Positions 53,248-62,533 of a DNA stretch of 64,000 nt are shown here, in pieces. Within the stretch, counting starts at the first letter, position 1; each line of letters starts with the position of its first letter. This stretch comes from Micromonospora sp. CB01531 (GTDB lineage Bacteria > Actinomycetota > Actinomycetes > Mycobacteriales > Micromonosporaceae). The stretch covers positions 1 through 64,000 of the forward strand of contig NZ_LWLS01000064.1 in NCBI RefSeq assembly GCF_001905095.1. Reading direction: 5' to 3'. Both the position numbers and the translations under genes were made by a program. The notes beneath the pieces are model-generated. The model was not told the DNA's origin and searched no databases. It saw nothing but the letters and a program-made list of their open reading frames with translations.

Positions 53248-54309
53248 ATGGCGAGCGTCTCCGTCGACGAGGCGATGCGTCGTGCGATCGTGCTGGCCGC
53301 CCGCGGTCTCGGCACCACCAGCCCCAACCCGGTCGTCGGCTGCGTGCTCCTCGACGCGGACGGCGAGATCGTCGGCGAGGGATTCCACGCGTACGCGGGC
53401 GGCCCGCACGCCGAGATCGTCGCCCTCGCCCAGGCCGGCACGCGGGCCCGCGGCGGCACCGCCGTGGTCACCCTGGAACCCTGCGACCACACCGGCCGCA
53501 CCGGCCCGTGCAGCCACGCGCTCATCGCCGCCGGGGTCGCCCGGGTGGTGGTCGCCGTCCCGGACCCCAACCCGGTCGCCTCCGGCGGCGCGGCCAGCCT
53601 GCGCGCCGCCGGGATCCAGGTCGAGATGAGGGTACGCGCAGAGGAGGCCGAGGCCGGCAACGTCGCCTGGCTCACCTCGATGCGCCGCGGCTGGCCCTAC
53701 CTGATCTGGAAGTACGCCGCCACGTTGGACGGGCGCTCGGCGGCGGCCGACGGCACCAGCATGTGGATCACCTCCGAGGCGGCCCGGATCGACGTTCACG
53801 CGCTGCGCGGCACCGTCGACGCGGTGATCGCCGGAGTGGGCACCGTGCTCGCCGACGACCCCCGGCTCACCGCCCGCAACCTGCGCGACGGCACCCTCGC
53901 CATCCGGCAGCCGCTGCGCGTGGTGGTGGACAGCTCGGGGCGTACCCCGGCCGACTCCCGGGTCCGCGACGGCGCCGCCCGGACCTGGATCGCCACCGCC
54001 GCGGAGGTCGGGGCCGGCCCGGACGGCCGGGTCGACCTGCCGGCGCTGCTCGCCGAGCTGCACCACCGCGGCGTGCGGGCCGCCCTGCTGGAGGGCGGTC
54101 CACGGCTGGCCGGCGCGTTCCTCGCCGCCGGCCTGGTCGACAAGGTCGTCGGGTACGTCGCGCCGAAGCTGCTCGGCGCCGGGCCGACCGCGTTGCTCGA
54201 CGCGGGCGTGACGACCATCGCCGACGCCATCGATCTGGAGATCACCGACGTTACGCAGGTCGGCCCCGACCTGCGGATCACCGCGCTGCCCCGAAAGAGG
54301 GAGGGCTGA
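53248..54309 (+). CDS. ribD: Bifunctional deaminase/reductase for riboflavin synthesis
   Basis: Deaminates and reduces the pyrimidine intermediate. 353 residues. The N-terminal zinc deaminase domain has HAEIVALAQAG and TLEPCDHTGRTGPC. The C-terminal reductase has KYAATLDGRSAAADGTSMWITS and VLADDPRLTAR. It is first in the rib operon behind the FMN riboswitch; its stop abuts the ribE ATG. Confidence 0.96.
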   Translation: MASVSVDEAMRRAIVLAARGLGTTSPNPVVGCVLLDADGEIVGEGFHAYAGGPHAEIVALAQAGTRARGGTAVVTLEPCDHTGRTGPCSHALIAAGVARVVVAVPDPNPVASGGAASLRAAGIQVEMRVRAEEAEAGNVAWLTSMRRGWPYLIWKYAATLDGRSAAADGTSMWITSEAARIDVHALRGTVDAVIAGVGTVLADDPRLTARNLRDGTLAIRQPLRVVVDSSGRTPADSRVRDGAARTWIATAAEVGAGPDGRVDLPALLAELHHRGVRAALLEGGPRLAGAFLAAGLVDKVVGYVAPKLLGAGPTALLDAGVTTIADAIDLEITDVTQVGPDLRITALPRKREG

Positions 54310-54927
54310 ATGTTCACCGGCATCGTCGAGGAGCTGGGTGAGGTGGTCCGGACCACCGAGACCGGGGGCGACTCCGCACTGGTCGCCATCCGTGGCCCGC
54401 TGGTCACCTCGGACGCCCGGCACGGCGACTCCATCGCCGTCAACGGCGTCTGTCTGACCGTGGTCGACGTCGACGGCGGCGTCTTCACCGCCGACGTGAT
54501 GGGGGAGACCCTGCGGCGCACCGCGCTCGGCGCGTTGCGCCCGGGCGACCCGGTCAACCTGGAGCGGGCCGCCGCGCTCGGCAGCCGGCTCGGCGGACAC
54601 CTGGTGCAGGGGCACGTCGACGGGGTGGGCGAGATCGTCTCCCGGGAGCCGGCCGCCCAGTGGGAGACGGTCCGCTTCCGGCTCCCCGCCGCGCTCTCCC
54701 AGTACGTGGTGGAGAAGGGCTCGATCACCGTCGACGGGGTCTCGCTGACCGTCGCCGACGTCGGTGAGGACTGGTTCGCGGTCGGGCTGATCCCCACCAC
54801 CCTCAAACTCACCACGCTCGGCGCCAAGGGGCCTGGCGACCCGGTGAACCTCGAGGTGGACGTGCTGGCCAAGTACGTCGAGCGGCTGCTCGCCGGTGGC
54901 GCGCCCGGCCCGGGCGGTGACCGCTGA
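54310..54927 (+). CDS. ribE: Riboflavin synthase alpha chain
   Basis: Dismutates two 6,7-dimethyl-8-ribityllumazines into riboflavin. 205 residues formed by two similar lumazine-binding halves: [12 protein letters not shown] with [13 protein letters not shown], and [13 protein letters not shown] with [16 protein letters not shown] 54310 follows the ribD stop directly. Its stop shares a base with ribM (TGATG at 54925). Confidence 0.96.
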   Translation: MFTGIVEELGEVVRTTETGGDSALVAIRGPLVTSDARHGDSIAVNGVCLTVVDVDGGVFTADVMGETLRRTALGALRPGDPVNLERAAALGSRLGGHLVQGHVDGVGEIVSREPAAQWETVRFRLPAALSQYVVEKGSITVDGVSLTVADVGEDWFAVGLIPTTLKLTTLGAKGPGDPVNLEVDVLAKYVERLLAGGAPGPGGDR

Positions 54928-55622
54928 TGGGCCCGCTCGGCTGGCTGCTCGACGCGCAGCTCCAGGTCGCCGGTTCGCCGGTGCTGGTCCGGGAGATCGT
55001 CGGCAACGTCTTCGGCCTCGCCTCGGCGCTGCTCGGGCTGCGCCGGCTGGTATGGGCCTGGCCGATCGGCATGATCGGCAACGCCCTGCTGTTCACCGTC
55101 TTCCTCGGCGGGGTCTTCGTCACGCCGCAGGCGCACGACCTCTACGGCCAGGCCGGCCGGCAGGTCTTCTTCTTCGCGGTGAGCCTGTACGGCTGGTGGC
55201 GCTGGTCGCGCAACCGCCGGGCCGGCGGCGGGGAGCAGCCGGCGGTCGCCCCGCGTTGGGCCACCGGCCGGGAGCGGCTCGGTCTGCTCGCCGCCGCGCT
55301 GGTCGGCACGGCAGCCGCGTACCCGGTGCTGGCCGCGCTCGGCTCGTGGGGGCCGCTGCCGGACGCCTGGATCCTGGTCGGCAGCCTGCTCGCCACGTAC
55401 GGCATGGCCCGCGGCTGGGTGGAGTTCTGGCTGGTCTGGATCGCCGTCGACGCGGTCGGCGTACCGCTGCTGCTGCGCGGCGGCTTCTACCCGTCGGCCG
55501 CCATGTACCTGGTCTACGGCGGGTTCTGCGTGGCCGGCCTGGCCGCCTGGTGGCGCGCCTCCCGGGCCGCCCCGCCCGCCCGCACCCCGATCCCGCCGAG
55601 GTATTCGGAGGCCGTCGCATGA
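54927..55622 (+). CDS. ribM: PnuC-type vitamin transporter, probably riboflavin transporter RibM
   Basis: Protein of 231 residues with about seven membrane helices ([39 protein letters not shown]) and the PnuC motif pattern YGWWRWSRN. PnuC proteins import nicotinamide riboside. Those inside rib operons under an FMN riboswitch (Streptomyces, Corynebacterium RibM/PnuX) import riboflavin. Location decides the call. It overlaps ribE and ribBA. Confidence 0.85.
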   Translation: MGPLGWLLDAQLQVAGSPVLVREIVGNVFGLASALLGLRRLVWAWPIGMIGNALLFTVFLGGVFVTPQAHDLYGQAGRQVFFFAVSLYGWWRWSRNRRAGGGEQPAVAPRWATGRERLGLLAAALVGTAAAYPVLAALGSWGPLPDAWILVGSLLATYGMARGWVEFWLVWIAVDAVGVPLLLRGGFYPSAAMYLVYGGFCVAGLAAWWRASRAAPPARTPIPPRYSEAVA

Positions 55623-56884
55623 CCAGCTTTGGGAGCATCGAGCAGGCGGTGGCGGACATCGCCGCCGGCCGGCCGGTCGTCGTGGTCGACGACGAGGACC
55701 GGGAGAACGAGGGCGACCTGATCTTCGCGGCCGAGCTGGCCACGCCGGAGCTGGTCGCGTTCATGGTCCGTTACACGTCCGGTTACATCTGCGTACCGCT
55801 GACCGAGAGCGAGTGCGACCGGCTGGACCTGCCGCCCATGCACCACACCAACCAGGACCGGCGGGGCACCGCGTACACGGTGACCGTGGACGCCCGGGAG
55901 GGGGTCAGCACGGGGATCTCCGCGGCCGACCGGTCGCACACCATCCGCCTGCTCGCCGACGCGGCGACCGACCCGACCGACCTGGCCCGTCCGGGGCACG
56001 TGGTGCCGCTGCGGGCCCGCGAAGGCGGGGTGCTGCGCCGGGCCGGGCACACCGAGGCGGCGGTCGACCTGACCCGGCTCGCCGGGCTGCGCCCGGCCGG
56101 GGTGCTGTGCGAGCTGGTCAACGACGACGGCACCATGATGCGCCTGCCCGACCTGGAGAAGTTCTGCGCCGAGCACGGGCTGGCCCTGGTCACCATCGCC
56201 GACCTGATCGCCCACCGGCGGCGTACCGAGAAGCAGGTAGAGCAGGTTGCCGTGGCGCGGATGCCCACCCCGTACGGGGTGTTCCGGGCGTACGGCTACC
56301 GCAGCGAGCACGACCCGGCCGAGCATGTCGCGCTGGTCATGGGCGACCTCGGCGACGGGCGGGACGTGCTGGTCCGGGTGCACTCCGAGTGCCTCACCGG
56401 GGACGTCTTCGGCTCGCTGCGCTGCGACTGCGGCCCGCAGTTGCAGGCTGCCCTGGCCCGGGTGGCCCAGGAGGGCCGCGGGGTGGTGCTCTACGTGCGC
56501 GGGCACGAGGGGCGCGGCATCGGCCTGCTGCACAAGCTGCGCGCGTACCAGCTCCAGGACCAGGGCCGGGACACCGTGGACGCGAACCTCGAGCTGGGGT
56601 TGCCCGCCGATGCCCGAGATTACGGGACCGGCGCGCAGATCCTCTACGACCTCGGCGTCCGCTCGATGCGGCTGCTGACCAACAACCCGGCCAAGCGGGC
56701 CGGCCTGGAGGGGTACGGCCTCACGGTGAGCGGCCGCGAGGGGCTGCCCGTGCGGTCCAACCCGGAGAACGTGCGTTACCTGCGGACCAAGCGGGACCGG
56801 ATGGGCCACCTCCTGGAGGGGCTGGACGAGGTGACCGAGGCGCCGATGGGCCGCCCGGTCGCCGGTGACGAGATCGGAGCGTAG
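55619..56884 (+). CDS. ribBA: Bifunctional DHBP synthase / GTP cyclohydrolase II
   Basis: Makes both starting blocks of riboflavin. 421 residues. RibB half: [59 protein letters not shown]. RibA half: the zinc site [19 protein letters not shown], then [13 protein letters not shown] and [19 protein letters not shown] 55619 overlaps the ribM stop. Confidence 0.97.
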   Translation: MTSFGSIEQAVADIAAGRPVVVVDDEDRENEGDLIFAAELATPELVAFMVRYTSGYICVPLTESECDRLDLPPMHHTNQDRRGTAYTVTVDAREGVSTGISAADRSHTIRLLADAATDPTDLARPGHVVPLRAREGGVLRRAGHTEAAVDLTRLAGLRPAGVLCELVNDDGTMMRLPDLEKFCAEHGLALVTIADLIAHRRRTEKQVEQVAVARMPTPYGVFRAYGYRSEHDPAEHVALVMGDLGDGRDVLVRVHSECLTGDVFGSLRCDCGPQLQAALARVAQEGRGVVLYVRGHEGRGIGLLHKLRAYQLQDQGRDTVDANLELGLPADARDYGTGAQILYDLGVRSMRLLTNNPAKRAGLEGYGLTVSGREGLPVRSNPENVRYLRTKRDRMGHLLEGLDEVTEAPMGRPVAGDEIGA

Positions 56885-56886
56885 GC

Positions 56887-57387
56887 ATGGCGGGTTTCGG
56901 GGAACCGGGCGTCACCTCGGTGGACGCGGCCGGGCTCACCGTCGGCATCGTGGCCGCGCGCTGGCACGGCGACCTCACCGACCACATGGTCGACCGGGCG
57001 GTCGCCGCCGCCGAGGCGTGCGGCGCGCGGGCCGTGGTGGCCCGGGTGGCCGGATCGGTGGAGCTGCCCGTGGTGGCCCAGGCGATGGCCCGCCGGTACG
57101 ACGTGGTGGTCGCCCTCGGCGTGGTGGTCCGGGGCGCCACGGCGCACTTCGACTACGTCTGCAAGTCGGTGACGGAGGGGCTGACCCGGGTCGCGCTCGA
57201 CGAGGGCAGGCCGGTGGCGCACGGGGTGCTCACCGTGGAGACCATCGAGCAGGCCCGGGATCGGGCCGGGCTGCCCGGCTCGGCGGAGGACAAGGGCTGG
57301 GCGGCCACGGTCGCGGCGTTGGACGCCGCCCTGGCCATCCGCGGCCTCGACGCCACCAACGGCCACCGGGTCGGCTTCGGCGGCTGA
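56887..57387 (+). CDS. ribH: 6,7-dimethyl-8-ribityllumazine synthase
   Basis: Penultimate riboflavin step; forms large capsids in many species. 166 residues. Motifs: VGIVAARWHGDLTDHMVDRA, RVAGSVELPVVAQAMAR, LGVVVRGATAHFDYVC (with catalytic His), and LTVETIEQARDRAG. It is last in the rib operon and 2 bp after ribBA. Confidence 0.96.
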   Translation: MAGFGEPGVTSVDAAGLTVGIVAARWHGDLTDHMVDRAVAAAEACGARAVVARVAGSVELPVVAQAMARRYDVVVALGVVVRGATAHFDYVCKSVTEGLTRVALDEGRPVAHGVLTVETIEQARDRAGLPGSAEDKGWAATVAALDAALAIRGLDATNGHRVGFGG

Positions 57388-57434
57388 CGCCGCCGCCCCG
57401 CAGGCCGCCGCGAGGTGGCCGGCGCGGAATCGCC

Positions 57435-57473
57435 GAGGTGGCGGTGTCCAGGCCGTCCGGGCACCGCCATCTC
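57435..57473. terminator. Bidirectional terminator after ribH
   Basis: 15-bp stem with wobble pairs, GAGGTGGCGGTGTCC (57435-57449) and GGGCACCGCCATCTC (57459-57473), 9-base loop, between convergent ribH and the MFS gene. Confidence 0.7.
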
Positions 57474-57494
57474 GCCGACCCGCAGTGGAGCTAG

Positions 57495-58829
57495 CTAGCC
57501 CGCGGCCCCGGACGGCGAGCCGACGGTGACCGGCGTGGGCGTCGCCCCTTGCGGCGTGGCGGCGGGCGGGGTGAGGCGGCGGCCGGTGAGCAGGTAGCTG
57601 GCCGCGGCCACCAGCAGCGCGCCGATCACCCCGTACAGCAGCCGGTAGTCGACCAGGCCGACCAGGAGCGCGCCCGCCCCGATCGCCACCGCCTGTGGGC
57701 CGCTGGCCAGCGCGTCCAGCGCGGCCGAGACCCGGCCGACCAGGTCCCCGGGGGTACGTCGCTGGATCAGCGTCATCGTGCCCACCATCGCGGCCGGCAG
57801 CCCGAGCCCGATCAGCACGCTGGCGGTGACGGCGAGCCCCAGGGCCGGCCGGACCAGGGCCAGGCTGCCGGCGGCCAGCGCGGCCACGCCGAGCGCCATG
57901 GTGCCCAGTTCCCCGATCCGGCGCACCAGCGCCGCCGAGGCGAGGCCGCCGACCAGCCCGCCGATCCCCTGGAGCGAGACCAGCACCCCCAGGAAGGCCG
58001 GCTCCCGGCCGAGGCCCTGGTCGACGTACGCGAACCACAGCGTCTCCCCGAACCCGAGCCCGATGGTGGCGACCACCACCGCCACCAGTGCCCGGCGCAG
58101 CGCGGGCTCGGCCATCAGGTGTCGGACCCCGGCGACCAGGGCACCGCGCCCGCCGGCGGCGGCCAGGACGTCGGCTCCGCCCGGGGGCGCCGCCCCGGTC
58201 GGCGCGGCGCCCGGGTCGCCGCCGGTCACCGTCCCGAACCCGTCACCCGCGCCCGCTGCCGGAGCCGGGGCGCGGCGCAGCCCCAGCCCGACCGCGCCGG
58301 CCACCACAAAGCCGAGCGCGCAGGTGGCGGCCAGCGCCGGTCCGCCGAGCAGCACGTAGAGGCCGGCACCGAGCAGCGGACCGGCCAGCCGCAGCCCCTG
58401 CTTGACGGTCTGGGACGCGCCGTTGGCGTCGGGCAGCAGCGCGGCCGGGACCAGCTCCTGCACGAGCGCGGTGATCGTCGCGCCGAGCGCGATGTAGGAA
58501 AGCCCGTAGCCGGCGGCGACCGCGTACACGATCCAGAGCCGGCCGTCGTCGTGGACCGCCAGCAGCGGCAGCAGCAGCACGGCGGTGGCCACGTTGAGCG
58601 CCACGAAGAGCGTTCGGCGGGGCGCCCGGTCGACCACCCAGCCGACGAGTGGGGCCAGCACCATTGGCGCGGTCAGCGCGACGAAGGTGGCGCCGGCCAG
58701 CCCGTCGGAGCCGGTCAGCTCCTTCACCCACACGGCCAGGGCCAGGAGGAGGACCGACTCGGCGACCATGCTGACGGTCAACGCGATGAAGAACAGCCGG
58801 AAGTCCGGCCGGCGCAGCAGGTGTCTCAT
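57495..58829 (-). CDS. MFS transporter, probable drug exporter
   Basis: Protein of 444 residues with twelve predicted membrane helices. The pattern (RLFFIALTVSMVAESVLLLALAVWV, then GWVVDRAPRRTLFVALN) is that of actinobacterial MFS exporters of the MFS_3/macrolide type. A glycine/proline-rich cytoplasmic loop splits the two halves. Its ATG overlaps the stop of the ArsR-type gene (ATGA), so the regulator and exporter form one operon. Substrate unknown. Confidence 0.88.
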   Translation of the reverse strand: MRHLLRRPDFRLFFIALTVSMVAESVLLLALAVWVKELTGSDGLAGATFVALTAPMVLAPLVGWVVDRAPRRTLFVALNVATAVLLLPLLAVHDDGRLWIVYAVAAGYGLSYIALGATITALVQELVPAALLPDANGASQTVKQGLRLAGPLLGAGLYVLLGGPALAATCALGFVVAGAVGLGLRRAPAPAAGAGDGFGTVTGGDPGAAPTGAAPPGGADVLAAAGGRGALVAGVRHLMAEPALRRALVAVVVATIGLGFGETLWFAYVDQGLGREPAFLGVLVSLQGIGGLVGGLASAALVRRIGELGTMALGVAALAAGSLALVRPALGLAVTASVLIGLGLPAAMVGTMTLIQRRTPGDLVGRVSAALDALASGPQAVAIGAGALLVGLVDYRLLYGVIGALLVAAASYLLTGRRLTPPAATPQGATPTPVTVGSPSGAAG

Positions 58830-59485
58830 CGTTCCCCGTTCCGCTCCGCGTCGGCGTCGCCGACGACCGGTCCGTGTTCCGTGTCCTTCCCGGCGTCGGC
58901 GCCACCGACGACCGGCCCGTCGACCTCGGGTACGCCCCACGCCATCAGCCGCACCGGCCGGGAACCCGGCGGGCGGGCCGCCGGGTCGGTGAGCCGGTCC
59001 AGACGGCGCCCGAACAGCGACCGGAGTTCCTCCTTCAGCTCGCCGAGTTCGTCGGCGGTGTACCAGCCGATGAACTGGTTGAAGAAGCCGGCGTCCCGCC
59101 AGGCGGGGGACTGCTGCCGGCGGACGGCCATCCAGTCCCGGAGCTTGCGGTATTCGAGGTCGAGCAGGATCTGGGCGGCGGCGTCGCCGGCCCGCGCCAG
59201 CTCCGGGCTCTCCTCGCCCTCGCCCCACCGGTGCCCGTCGGTGACCAGCCGCCACGGTCGCTGCCGCCCGGTGCCACCGCCGGCCTCGGCGACGAAGCCG
59301 TACCGGGCGAGCTGACGCAGGTGCCAGGAGCAGTTCGCCGGGCTCTCGCCGACCCGTTCGGCCACCTCGGTCGCGGTCAGCGGGCCGTACAGGCCGACGG
59401 CGTCGAGGATGCGCAGTCGCAACGGGTGCGCCAGGGCGCGGAGGGTGTCGACGTCGGTGATCTCGCGGGGCTGCTGCTCGGCCAT
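58826..59485 (-). CDS. ArsR-family winged-helix regulator
   Basis: Protein of 219 residues. The HTH domain is at 10-80 (DTLRALAHPLRLRILDAVGLYG, then TATEVAERVGESPANCSWHLRQLARYGFV). The long C-terminal part (IGWYTADELGELKEELRSLFGR) resembles the HTH_20 group that pairs with MFS exporters. The last ~35 residues are an imperfect duplication (HGPVVGDADAERNGE against DGPVVGGADAGKDTE). ATG 59485 begins just before the HTH; an upstream in-frame start at 59560 would add 25 residues through the palindrome region. It likely represses its own operon. Confidence 0.85.
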   Translation of the reverse strand: MAEQQPREITDVDTLRALAHPLRLRILDAVGLYGPLTATEVAERVGESPANCSWHLRQLARYGFVAEAGGGTGRQRPWRLVTDGHRWGEGEESPELARAGDAAAQILLDLEYRKLRDWMAVRRQQSPAWRDAGFFNQFIGWYTADELGELKEELRSLFGRRLDRLTDPAARPPGSRPVRLMAWGVPEVDGPVVGGADAGKDTEHGPVVGDADAERNGER

Positions 59486-59499
59486 GCGTCGAAGCGTCC

Positions 59500-59523
59500 C
59501 TTTCGAAAGGCGACCTTCGAAAG
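59500..59523. promoter_or_regulatory. Candidate operator with repeated TTCGAA palindromes
   Basis: Two near-palindromic decamers, CTTTCGAAAG (59500-59509) and CCTTCGAAAG (59514-59523), are spaced 14 bp apart, just upstream of the ArsR-type gene. Direct repeats of a short palindrome at this place suit binding of the adjacent regulator, though no binding data exist. Confidence 0.55.
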
Positions 59524-59604
59524 CTCTGTTTCCATGATGTTCGTGATTGACTTCCGACATGACGACCGTGAGGTACGGGGACCTGCCCCGGCCGCGCCCG
59601 GCCG

Positions 59605-60348
59605 TCAGAGCCGGCCGGCCTCGATGATTCGGCTGAGGAACTGCCGGGTACGCGGCTGTGTCGGCTCGCCGAGCACCTGCGCCGGCGGCCCGGCCTCCAC
59701 CACCCGGCCCCCGTCGAGGAAGCAGACCTGGTCGGCGACCTCGCGGGCGAACCCCATCTCATGGGTGGCCAGCACCATGGTCATCCCATCGGCCTTGAGG
59801 TCGCGGATCATCGTCAGCACCTCGCCCACCAGTTCCGGGTCCAGCGCGGACGTGACCTCGTCCAGCAGCATCAGCCTGGGCGAGTTGGCCAGGGCCCGGA
59901 CGATCGCCACCCGCTGCTGCTGCCCGCCGGAGAGCCGGTCCGGGTAGGCGTCCGCCTTCGCGCCCAACCCCACCCGGTCGAGCAGCTCCCGGGCCTGGGC
60001 GTCGGCCTCGGCCCGCGCCCGCCGGTGCACCCGCCGGGGCGCCAGGGTGATGTTCTCCAGCACGGTGAGGTGCGGGAAGAGGTTGTACGACTGGAAGACC
60101 ATCCCGATCCGGCGGCGGACCAGGTCCGGGTCGACACGGGGGTCGGAGATCTCCTCCCCGTCCAGCTCGATGCTCCCGTCGTCCAGCTCCTCCAGCAGGT
60201 TGACGCAGCGCAGCAGGGTCGATTTGCCCGACCCCGACGCCCCGATCAGCGCCACCACCTGATGCTCGTCGACGGTCAGGTCGAGCCCGTCGAGCACCAT
60301 GTGGCCGCCGAACTCCTTGCGCAGCCCACGGCAGGTCAGCACCGGCAT
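59605..60348 (-). CDS. Polar amino-acid ABC transporter ATP-binding protein
   Basis: Protein of 247 residues, GlnQ/HisP type. Walker A GASGSGKSTLLRCVNLLE, Q-loop FQSYNLFPHLTVLEN, signature LSGGQQQRVAIVRAL, Walker B LMLLDEVTSALDPE, and the HEMGFAREVAD H-loop. The LEELDDGSIELDG stretch is typical of amino-acid importers. It is 1 bp from the permease gene (60350), in one minus-strand operon of binding protein, permease and ATPase. Confidence 0.94.
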   Translation of the reverse strand: MPVLTCRGLRKEFGGHMVLDGLDLTVDEHQVVALIGASGSGKSTLLRCVNLLEELDDGSIELDGEEISDPRVDPDLVRRRIGMVFQSYNLFPHLTVLENITLAPRRVHRRARAEADAQARELLDRVGLGAKADAYPDRLSGGQQQRVAIVRALANSPRLMLLDEVTSALDPELVGEVLTMIRDLKADGMTMVLATHEMGFAREVADQVCFLDGGRVVEAGPPAQVLGEPTQPRTRQFLSRIIEAGRL

Positions 60349-60349
60349 C

Positions 60350-61195
60350 TCAGCCTCCGGACTGGCGTCGGGCCGAGCGCAGCGTCACCCAGTCGGTGAC
60401 CGCGATCAGCGGGATGGCGAGCAGCACGAACAACACCCCGGCCAGGATGTAGGGGGTGTAGTTGAAGGTCTCCGCGGTGGCGATCTGGGCGGCGCGGACC
60501 GCGTCGATCGGCCCGGCCAGGGAGACCAGGCCCACGTCCTTCTGCAACGCCACCACGTCGTTGAGCAGTGGCGGGGCGACCCGGCGGACGGCCTGTGGCA
60601 GCACCACGTGCCGCATGGTCTGCCGGTAGGTCAGCCCGAGCGACCGGGCGGCGGCGAGCTGGCTGGGGTGGATCGACTCGATGCCGGCCCGGAACACCTC
60701 CGCCAGGTAGCCGCCGTAGGTGAGCACCAGCGCGAGGCCGCCGAGCACCAGCACCGGCGGCATGCCCTGCAGGCGCAGCCCGGGCACGCCGAGAGTGAGC
60801 ACGTACAACACGATGATCAGCGGCAGGCCGCGGAAGGTGTATGTGTAGCCGGCCGCGAGCGCCCGCACCGGGAAGAAGACCGGGCCGCGCAGCGTCCGCA
60901 GGAGCGCGATCAGCAGCCCGAGCAGCAGCGCGCCGGCGGCGCAGCAGACCAGCAGCCGGACGTTGAGCCACAACCCGGCGAGCACCGCCGGCAGGGCGTC
61001 CCGGGCGATCGAGGGGTCCAGGAACGACTCGCGGACCCGGTCCCACCCGGGCGCGCCGGTGACCGCGAGGACCAGCAGCGTGCCGAGTGCCGCCGTCGAG
61101 GAGGCGGCGACCAGCACGCTGCGCACGGTCTGCCGCCGCCGGTACGCGGTCCGCCTCAGCTGGGCGGCGGAGGGGGTGTGTTCGAGCAGGCTCAC
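60350..61195 (-). CDS. Polar amino-acid ABC transporter permease
   Basis: Protein of 281 residues, five to six membrane helices (LLVCCAAGALLLGLLIALLRTL; PLIIVLYVLTLGVPG). The HisM-type EAA loop is YGGYLAEVFRAGIESIHPSQLAAARSLG. The GTG at 61195 overlaps the binding-protein stop (GTGA). A single permease gene suggests a homodimeric channel. Confidence 0.93.
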   Translation of the reverse strand: MSLLEHTPSAAQLRRTAYRRRQTVRSVLVAASSTAALGTLLVLAVTGAPGWDRVRESFLDPSIARDALPAVLAGLWLNVRLLVCCAAGALLLGLLIALLRTLRGPVFFPVRALAAGYTYTFRGLPLIIVLYVLTLGVPGLRLQGMPPVLVLGGLALVLTYGGYLAEVFRAGIESIHPSQLAAARSLGLTYRQTMRHVVLPQAVRRVAPPLLNDVVALQKDVGLVSLAGPIDAVRAAQIATAETFNYTPYILAGVLFVLLAIPLIAVTDWVTLRSARRQSGG

Positions 61196-62067
61196 GTCAG
61201 CTCGGTCGCTCCGGCCACCTGGGCGAGCCACTTCTGCTCCAGCTGCTTGAGCGTGCCCGCCTCGTCGAGCTTGCCGACGGCCGCGTCGAGGCACGGGGTG
61301 AGCTGGGAGTTCTTGTCCAGCAGCAGCCCGAACGCCTCGGGTGCGCCGACCTGCGGTAGCTGACCGACGATGGTGGCGTCGGTGAGTTCCGCCCCGGTGA
61401 TGTAGAAGGCGGTCGGCAGGTCCACCACGAGCCCGTCGAGCTGGCCGTTCTGCAGGGCCTTCTTGGCGTCGTCGTTGCTGTTGTAGACCTGCGGCTTCGG
61501 GGCCGGCTTGATCACGCCGGTGATCGCCTGGTAGCTGGTGGTGCCGACCTGGGCGCCGAGGGTGGCGTCCTTGAGGTCGGCCAGGGTCTTCGCTCCGGCG
61601 ATCTTCGAGGACTTGAGCGCGATCACGGTCTGCCGCACCCGATAGTAGGGCGCGGAGAAGTCGACCGCCCGCTTGCGCTCCTCGGTGATGGAGAACTGGT
61701 TGACGTCGAAGTCGAAGCTCTTCGCGCCGGGAGCGATGGCGGCGTCGAACTTGACCCGCGTCCAGGTGACGTCCTCGCGGGCGTACCCGAGCTGCTCCGC
61801 CACCGCGTACGCGACGGCGGCCTCGAAGCCCTCGCCGTTCTCCGGCTTGTTCTCGCGGAACCACGGCTCGTACGCCGGCTCGTCAGTGGCGATGGTGAGT
61901 TTGCCCGGGGTCCGCGTCGGCAGGCTGTCCTTGGCGCAGGACGCCGCGGCCGCGCCGGTGGGGCTGGCGGTGGTGGTTTTCCCGTCGTCCTGCGGGGCGC
62001 AGCCGGCCACCGCGACGGCGGTGGCGGCGGCGAGGGTGAGCGCGACGATCCGTGAGCTGCTGGCCAT
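61192..62067 (-). CDS. Amino-acid ABC transporter substrate-binding lipoprotein
   Basis: Protein of 291 residues. Lipoprotein signal [20 protein letters not shown] with lipobox VAGC. The mature SBP_bac_3 fold has [14 protein letters not shown], the ligand-binding [13 protein letters not shown] and [17 protein letters not shown], and [14 protein letters not shown] 62067 is probably used on a leaderless or near-leaderless transcript (-10 at 62075-62080). Specific ligand not readable. Confidence 0.93.
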   Translation of the reverse strand: MASSSRIVALTLAAATAVAVAGCAPQDDGKTTTASPTGAAAASCAKDSLPTRTPGKLTIATDEPAYEPWFRENKPENGEGFEAAVAYAVAEQLGYAREDVTWTRVKFDAAIAPGAKSFDFDVNQFSITEERKRAVDFSAPYYRVRQTVIALKSSKIAGAKTLADLKDATLGAQVGTTSYQAITGVIKPAPKPQVYNSNDDAKKALQNGQLDGLVVDLPTAFYITGAELTDATIVGQLPQVGAPEAFGLLLDKNSQLTPCLDAAVGKLDEAGTLKQLEQKWLAQVAGATELT

Positions 62068-62074
62068 GGCGGAC

Positions 62075-62080
62075 AGCGTA
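62075..62080 (-). promoter_or_regulatory. -10 element of the amino-acid transporter operon
   Basis: On the minus strand TACGCT (62080-62075) fits TANNNT and lies 7 bases before ATG 62067, so the transcript should start at or next to the start codon. There is no Shine-Dalgarno. The 157-bp gap to hisE is a divergent promoter region. Confidence 0.5.
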
Positions 62081-62224
62081 GAGCCAGGCGTGTTCGGGGC
62101 CGAAGCGTGTCCCACCGTGGTGGTAGGGAATTCCGTCACACCGGTCCGCGCGCCGTCCCGGCCGGTGGGCCCGGCCCGACCCGCCGCACGCGGCCCGGCC
62201 GGTGAACTGGAAGAATCGCCTTCC

Positions 62225-62488
62225 GTGAAGACGTTCGAGGAGTTGTTCGCCGAGCTGCAGGCCAAGGCCGCCGCCGGCACCCCGGGCTCGGGCACGGTCG
62301 CCGCGCTCGAGAAGGGGGTGCACTTCATCGGCAAGAAGGTGGTCGAGGAGGCGGCCGAGTCGTGGATGGCCGCCGAGCACGAGGGGCCGGAGCGGGCCGC
62401 CGAGGAGATCTCCCAGCTGCTCTACCAGGCCCAGGTGCTGATGCTCGCCACCGGTCTCGAGCTCAAGGACGTCTACCGACATCTGTGA
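62225..62488 (+). CDS. hisE: Phosphoribosyl-ATP pyrophosphatase
   Basis: Second step of histidine synthesis. 87 residues, all-helical MazG-like fold. Motifs: [15 protein letters not shown], then [14 protein letters not shown] with metal-binding Glu residues, then [22 protein letters not shown] 62225 begins the conserved KTFEELF. It has little Shine-Dalgarno; AAGAAT at 62211-62216 may be a -10 for a leaderless transcript. hisG follows 45 bp later. Confidence 0.94.
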   Translation: MKTFEELFAELQAKAAAGTPGSGTVAALEKGVHFIGKKVVEEAAESWMAAEHEGPERAAEEISQLLYQAQVLMLATGLELKDVYRHL

Positions 62489-62533
62489 GTGCCCGTCCGC
62501 TGATCATCTCATCGATCGAAGGAGCACTCCGTC

